This document shows, piece by piece, positions 63,301-64,000 of a DNA stretch of 64,000 nt. Source of the stretch: JAFGFY01 sp964520425 (GTDB taxonomy: Bacteria; Desulfobacterota; DSM-4660; Desulfatiglandales; HGW-15); contig CAZFMX010000006.1 in the NCBI GenBank assembly GCA_964520425.1, positions 7,341-71,340 of the forward strand, in the 5' to 3' direction. The position numbers were made by a program, and so were the translations under genes. The notes under the pieces were generated by a model. The model ran no database searches. It was not told the origin of the DNA and was given only the letters and a program-made list of their open reading frames with translations. Numbering within the stretch: position 1 is the first letter of the stretch; every line of letters begins with the position of its first letter.

Positions 63301-63758
63301 CGAAACCAGCCCCAAAACCCAAAGTTGGAGGAATGGGAAACATGCCTGTCAGCTTTATCTCCACCGGGGATTGGAAACTCCGGCAGGGAATTCCGATGGC
63401 CGATCAATCAGCCCTGAGCTTCAAGTGGAAGGTAGATAAACCGGACATTCAGGTTCGCGCCATGGTCATTGCCGATAAAACGCTCTTTGTCGCCGGGCCT
63501 CCGGATGTTGTAGACGAAGAAGAGGCCTTTTTCGCGATGGACGATGCAGCAATCCTTGAGAAACTCGCTGAACAGAGTGAACTTTTAAAGGGTAAAGATG
63601 GTGCGCGCATATGGGCCGTATCCACTCAAAACGGCGAAAGGATCTCCGAGTACAGGCTGGATTCCCTTCCTGTCTGGGATGGTATGATCGCGGCAAATGA
63701 GAAGCTGTATCTAACAACCATGAACGGTGATGTCGCCTGCCTCACTGAAAAACACTAG
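60342..63758 (+). CDS. Lipoprotein fusing a methyltransferase-like domain to a PQQ-type beta-propeller
   Basis: About 1138 residues from ATG 60342, preceded by GGAGG. A signal peptide ends in a lipobox FQGC (near residue 28). Residues ~35-150 resemble a class I methyltransferase fold: LIVHVNCGDGILTEAL in place of motif I, LDPKIENVQKAREYI, and AMRVLTPNGVLF. The remainder holds two sets of PQQ/BamB-like propeller blades (LYALDETNGKILWKY, YCLNSTDGILVWRF, AINISDGETLWK). A Lys-Pro-Ala linker lies at about 955-1005. Proteins of this design are typical of Planctomycetes. SAM is not present in the periplasm, so the first domain is probably repurposed. Ligand unknown. Confidence 0.83.
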   Translation: MKSCSFSSKSFITRVLLLSFFSLALFQGCSKMPPSEQAKNILEESGLQGGLIVHVNCGDGILTEALKTGDSFLVQGLDPKIENVQKAREYIASRQDYGPISVDRLTGSYLPYKDNLVNMIVAEDLGEISEDEAMRVLTPNGVLFTKGLNGWEKTVKEKPDGLDEWNQYLYNAGGNPVSKDDTVGPIRNYQWIGSPRWGRHHDTTASMSALVSANGRIFYIMDEGPTESIELPPENYLIARDAYNGTILWKKPIPEWYNHMFTLKSGPSYLPRRLVAIGDRVYVTLGINASLSELDAATGEIMRTFPDTEETSEIIFSDNILFVLIGRPEKTKATYAPKITYVWENAEWARSEWGWGKDSGQIAAINISDGETLWKIKSPVAPLSLSADTKAVYFYDGEKIICLDRSNGKVDWQSEAIQTKMIDTSYSPRIVVYDDVLLFSVGPKGFGQPGKVIAMSTSDGKKLWDAPQPGSGHYSPEDVFIINGLVWTGQTANVQDSGNYYGRDLRTGELIEEIPGYQAKYWFHQRCYPSKATEKYIIPSRTGIEFVDLQAKNWDINHYVRGGCIYGIMPSNGLIYAPPHACACYMEAKLNGFSAMGSDSNPKRNIQSTEANRLEKGAVYNQEIIDSAGFQDWPTYRHDTKRSAYTTTKVSSDIDTQWKVKLGGKLSSPVVAGNRVYVSRVDAHTLYALDETNGKILWKYTAGGRIDSPPTIYQGRVLFGSADGYVYCLNSTDGILVWRFRTAPMDLRMVAYEQVESVWPVHGSILVQNDKIYCVAGRSVFMDGGMRLLQLNPVTGEKLSEIVLNEINPETGENLHEYIQGLNMPVGLSDILSSDGKYIYMRSQQFDLDGNRRHIEVRDVGDQTGEGAHVFSPIGFLDDTQFSRSYMMFGKSVTSGWGSWEVMARLTPSGRLIAVDDMNVYGYARKPEFLSESTVLEYQLYAAAKSSRPEDIERVNQPLFPAPKAKPKVAAKTKPLAETAPKPGTKAKPAPKPKVGGMGNMPVSFISTGDWKLRQGIPMADQSALSFKWKVDKPDIQVRAMVIADKTLFVAGPPDVVDEEEAFFAMDDAAILEKLAEQSELLKGKDGARIWAVSTQNGERISEYRLDSLPVWDGMIAANEKLYLTTMNGDVACLTEKH

Positions 63759-63806
63759 TGTTTCTGAATATGTGATCATTTTGCCATACAAATGAGAGTC
63801 AACCAC

Positions 63807-64000
63807 CTTCGACTGAAGCCGAAGGCTTGAGGGTCCAAGGAGTCAAGGGGTCGAGTGGAAAAGAGCTTATAGCTGATCGTATGCCATGAGCTATGACCTG
63901 CTAGCTGTGAACTCATTTCTGTTTCACTTGAATCCTAGAATCCTGGAACCCTTGAATCCTGACCGTCTAAAAAAATCGAACTGAAGTCTTCGCCTAAAGG
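63807..64000. repeat. ~200-bp direct repeat, copy 2 (cut by window end)
   Basis: Same sequence as 57371-57572 with scattered substitutions, beginning 48 bp after the propeller gene stop and running off the window. With copy 1 it brackets the radical SAM, SDR and propeller genes (about 6.2 kb). Confidence 0.85.

Overview
The window reads as a contig or scaffold from a mesophilic anaerobic Deltaproteobacterium/Desulfobacterota, most like Desulfobacterales or relatives. This is inferred from gene content: a CooS-type carbon monoxide dehydrogenase, a rubrerythrin/desulfoferrodoxin/rubredoxin oxygen-defence block, NapGH-like polyferredoxins with a DUF362 protein, and families of dispersed palindromic intergenic repeats. 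No rRNA, tRNA or CRISPR array was recognised. A 100-base N gap at 19880-19979 shows that the sequence is a scaffold.

Layout. (1) 0.36-10.6 kb, minus strand: a likely operon of two paralogous VGIGT-repeat fibre-like proteins, a 2212-residue exported beta-helix/YD-repeat RHS protein with a probable ADP-ribosyltransferase-like toxin tip, and a small putative immunity gene, closed by an intrinsic terminator. (2) 11.4-16.5 kb, minus: an ECF sigma factor, zinc-finger anti-sigma, DUF4252 protein and a three-gene ABC-2 exporter. (3) 16.8-23.7 kb: a DUF3365 haem-binding sensor-like protein, a membrane PHP-like protein, a four-helix-bundle cassette beside the gap, asparagine synthetase and a lipoprotein aminopeptidase-like protein. 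(4) 24-31.8 kb, plus: YdbH/YdbL-type envelope proteins, then DUF6599, DUF362 and a fused polyferredoxin. (5) 32.2-35.1 kb: isocitrate dehydrogenase, a TPR adenylate-cyclase-like protein and a coiled-coil membrane protein. (6) 35.3-40.7 kb, plus: a PerR-type oxidative stress cluster behind a clear sigma70 promoter with a 21-bp palindromic operator, running into cooS. (7) 40.7-50.3 kb: an orphan SagB-type oxidoreductase converging on a cobalamin uptake and salvage locus (btuB, cobyric acid synthase, btuF, btuC, btuD) led by a cobalamin riboswitch and terminator. (8) 50.7-52.9 kb: a Dph6-type ATP pyrophosphatase, a glycosyltransferase and a small membrane protein. (9) 53.1-64 kb: an accessory block with a DUF8021-like lipoprotein, a Tat-exported aldo/keto reductase with ferredoxin clusters, a Tat-exported sugar-isomerase-like protein, a radical SAM protein, an SDR and a lipoprotein fusing a methyltransferase-like domain to a PQQ-type beta-propeller. 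Part of this block is bracketed by ~200-bp direct repeats.

How the parts may work together. The RHS locus looks like a contact or secreted polymorphic toxin system with an unusual exported architecture. The PerR block detoxifies peroxide and superoxide and sits just upstream of an oxygen-sensitive CODH. The btu locus imports corrinoid, which this metabolism would need. The last block may be a periplasmic oxidative sugar-processing module acquired by transfer; that function is inference. The noncoding sequence is also informative: at least four copies of long palindromic repeats, three of them ending exactly at stop codons of flanking genes, and two four-helix-bundle genes each embedded in short low-complexity repeats.
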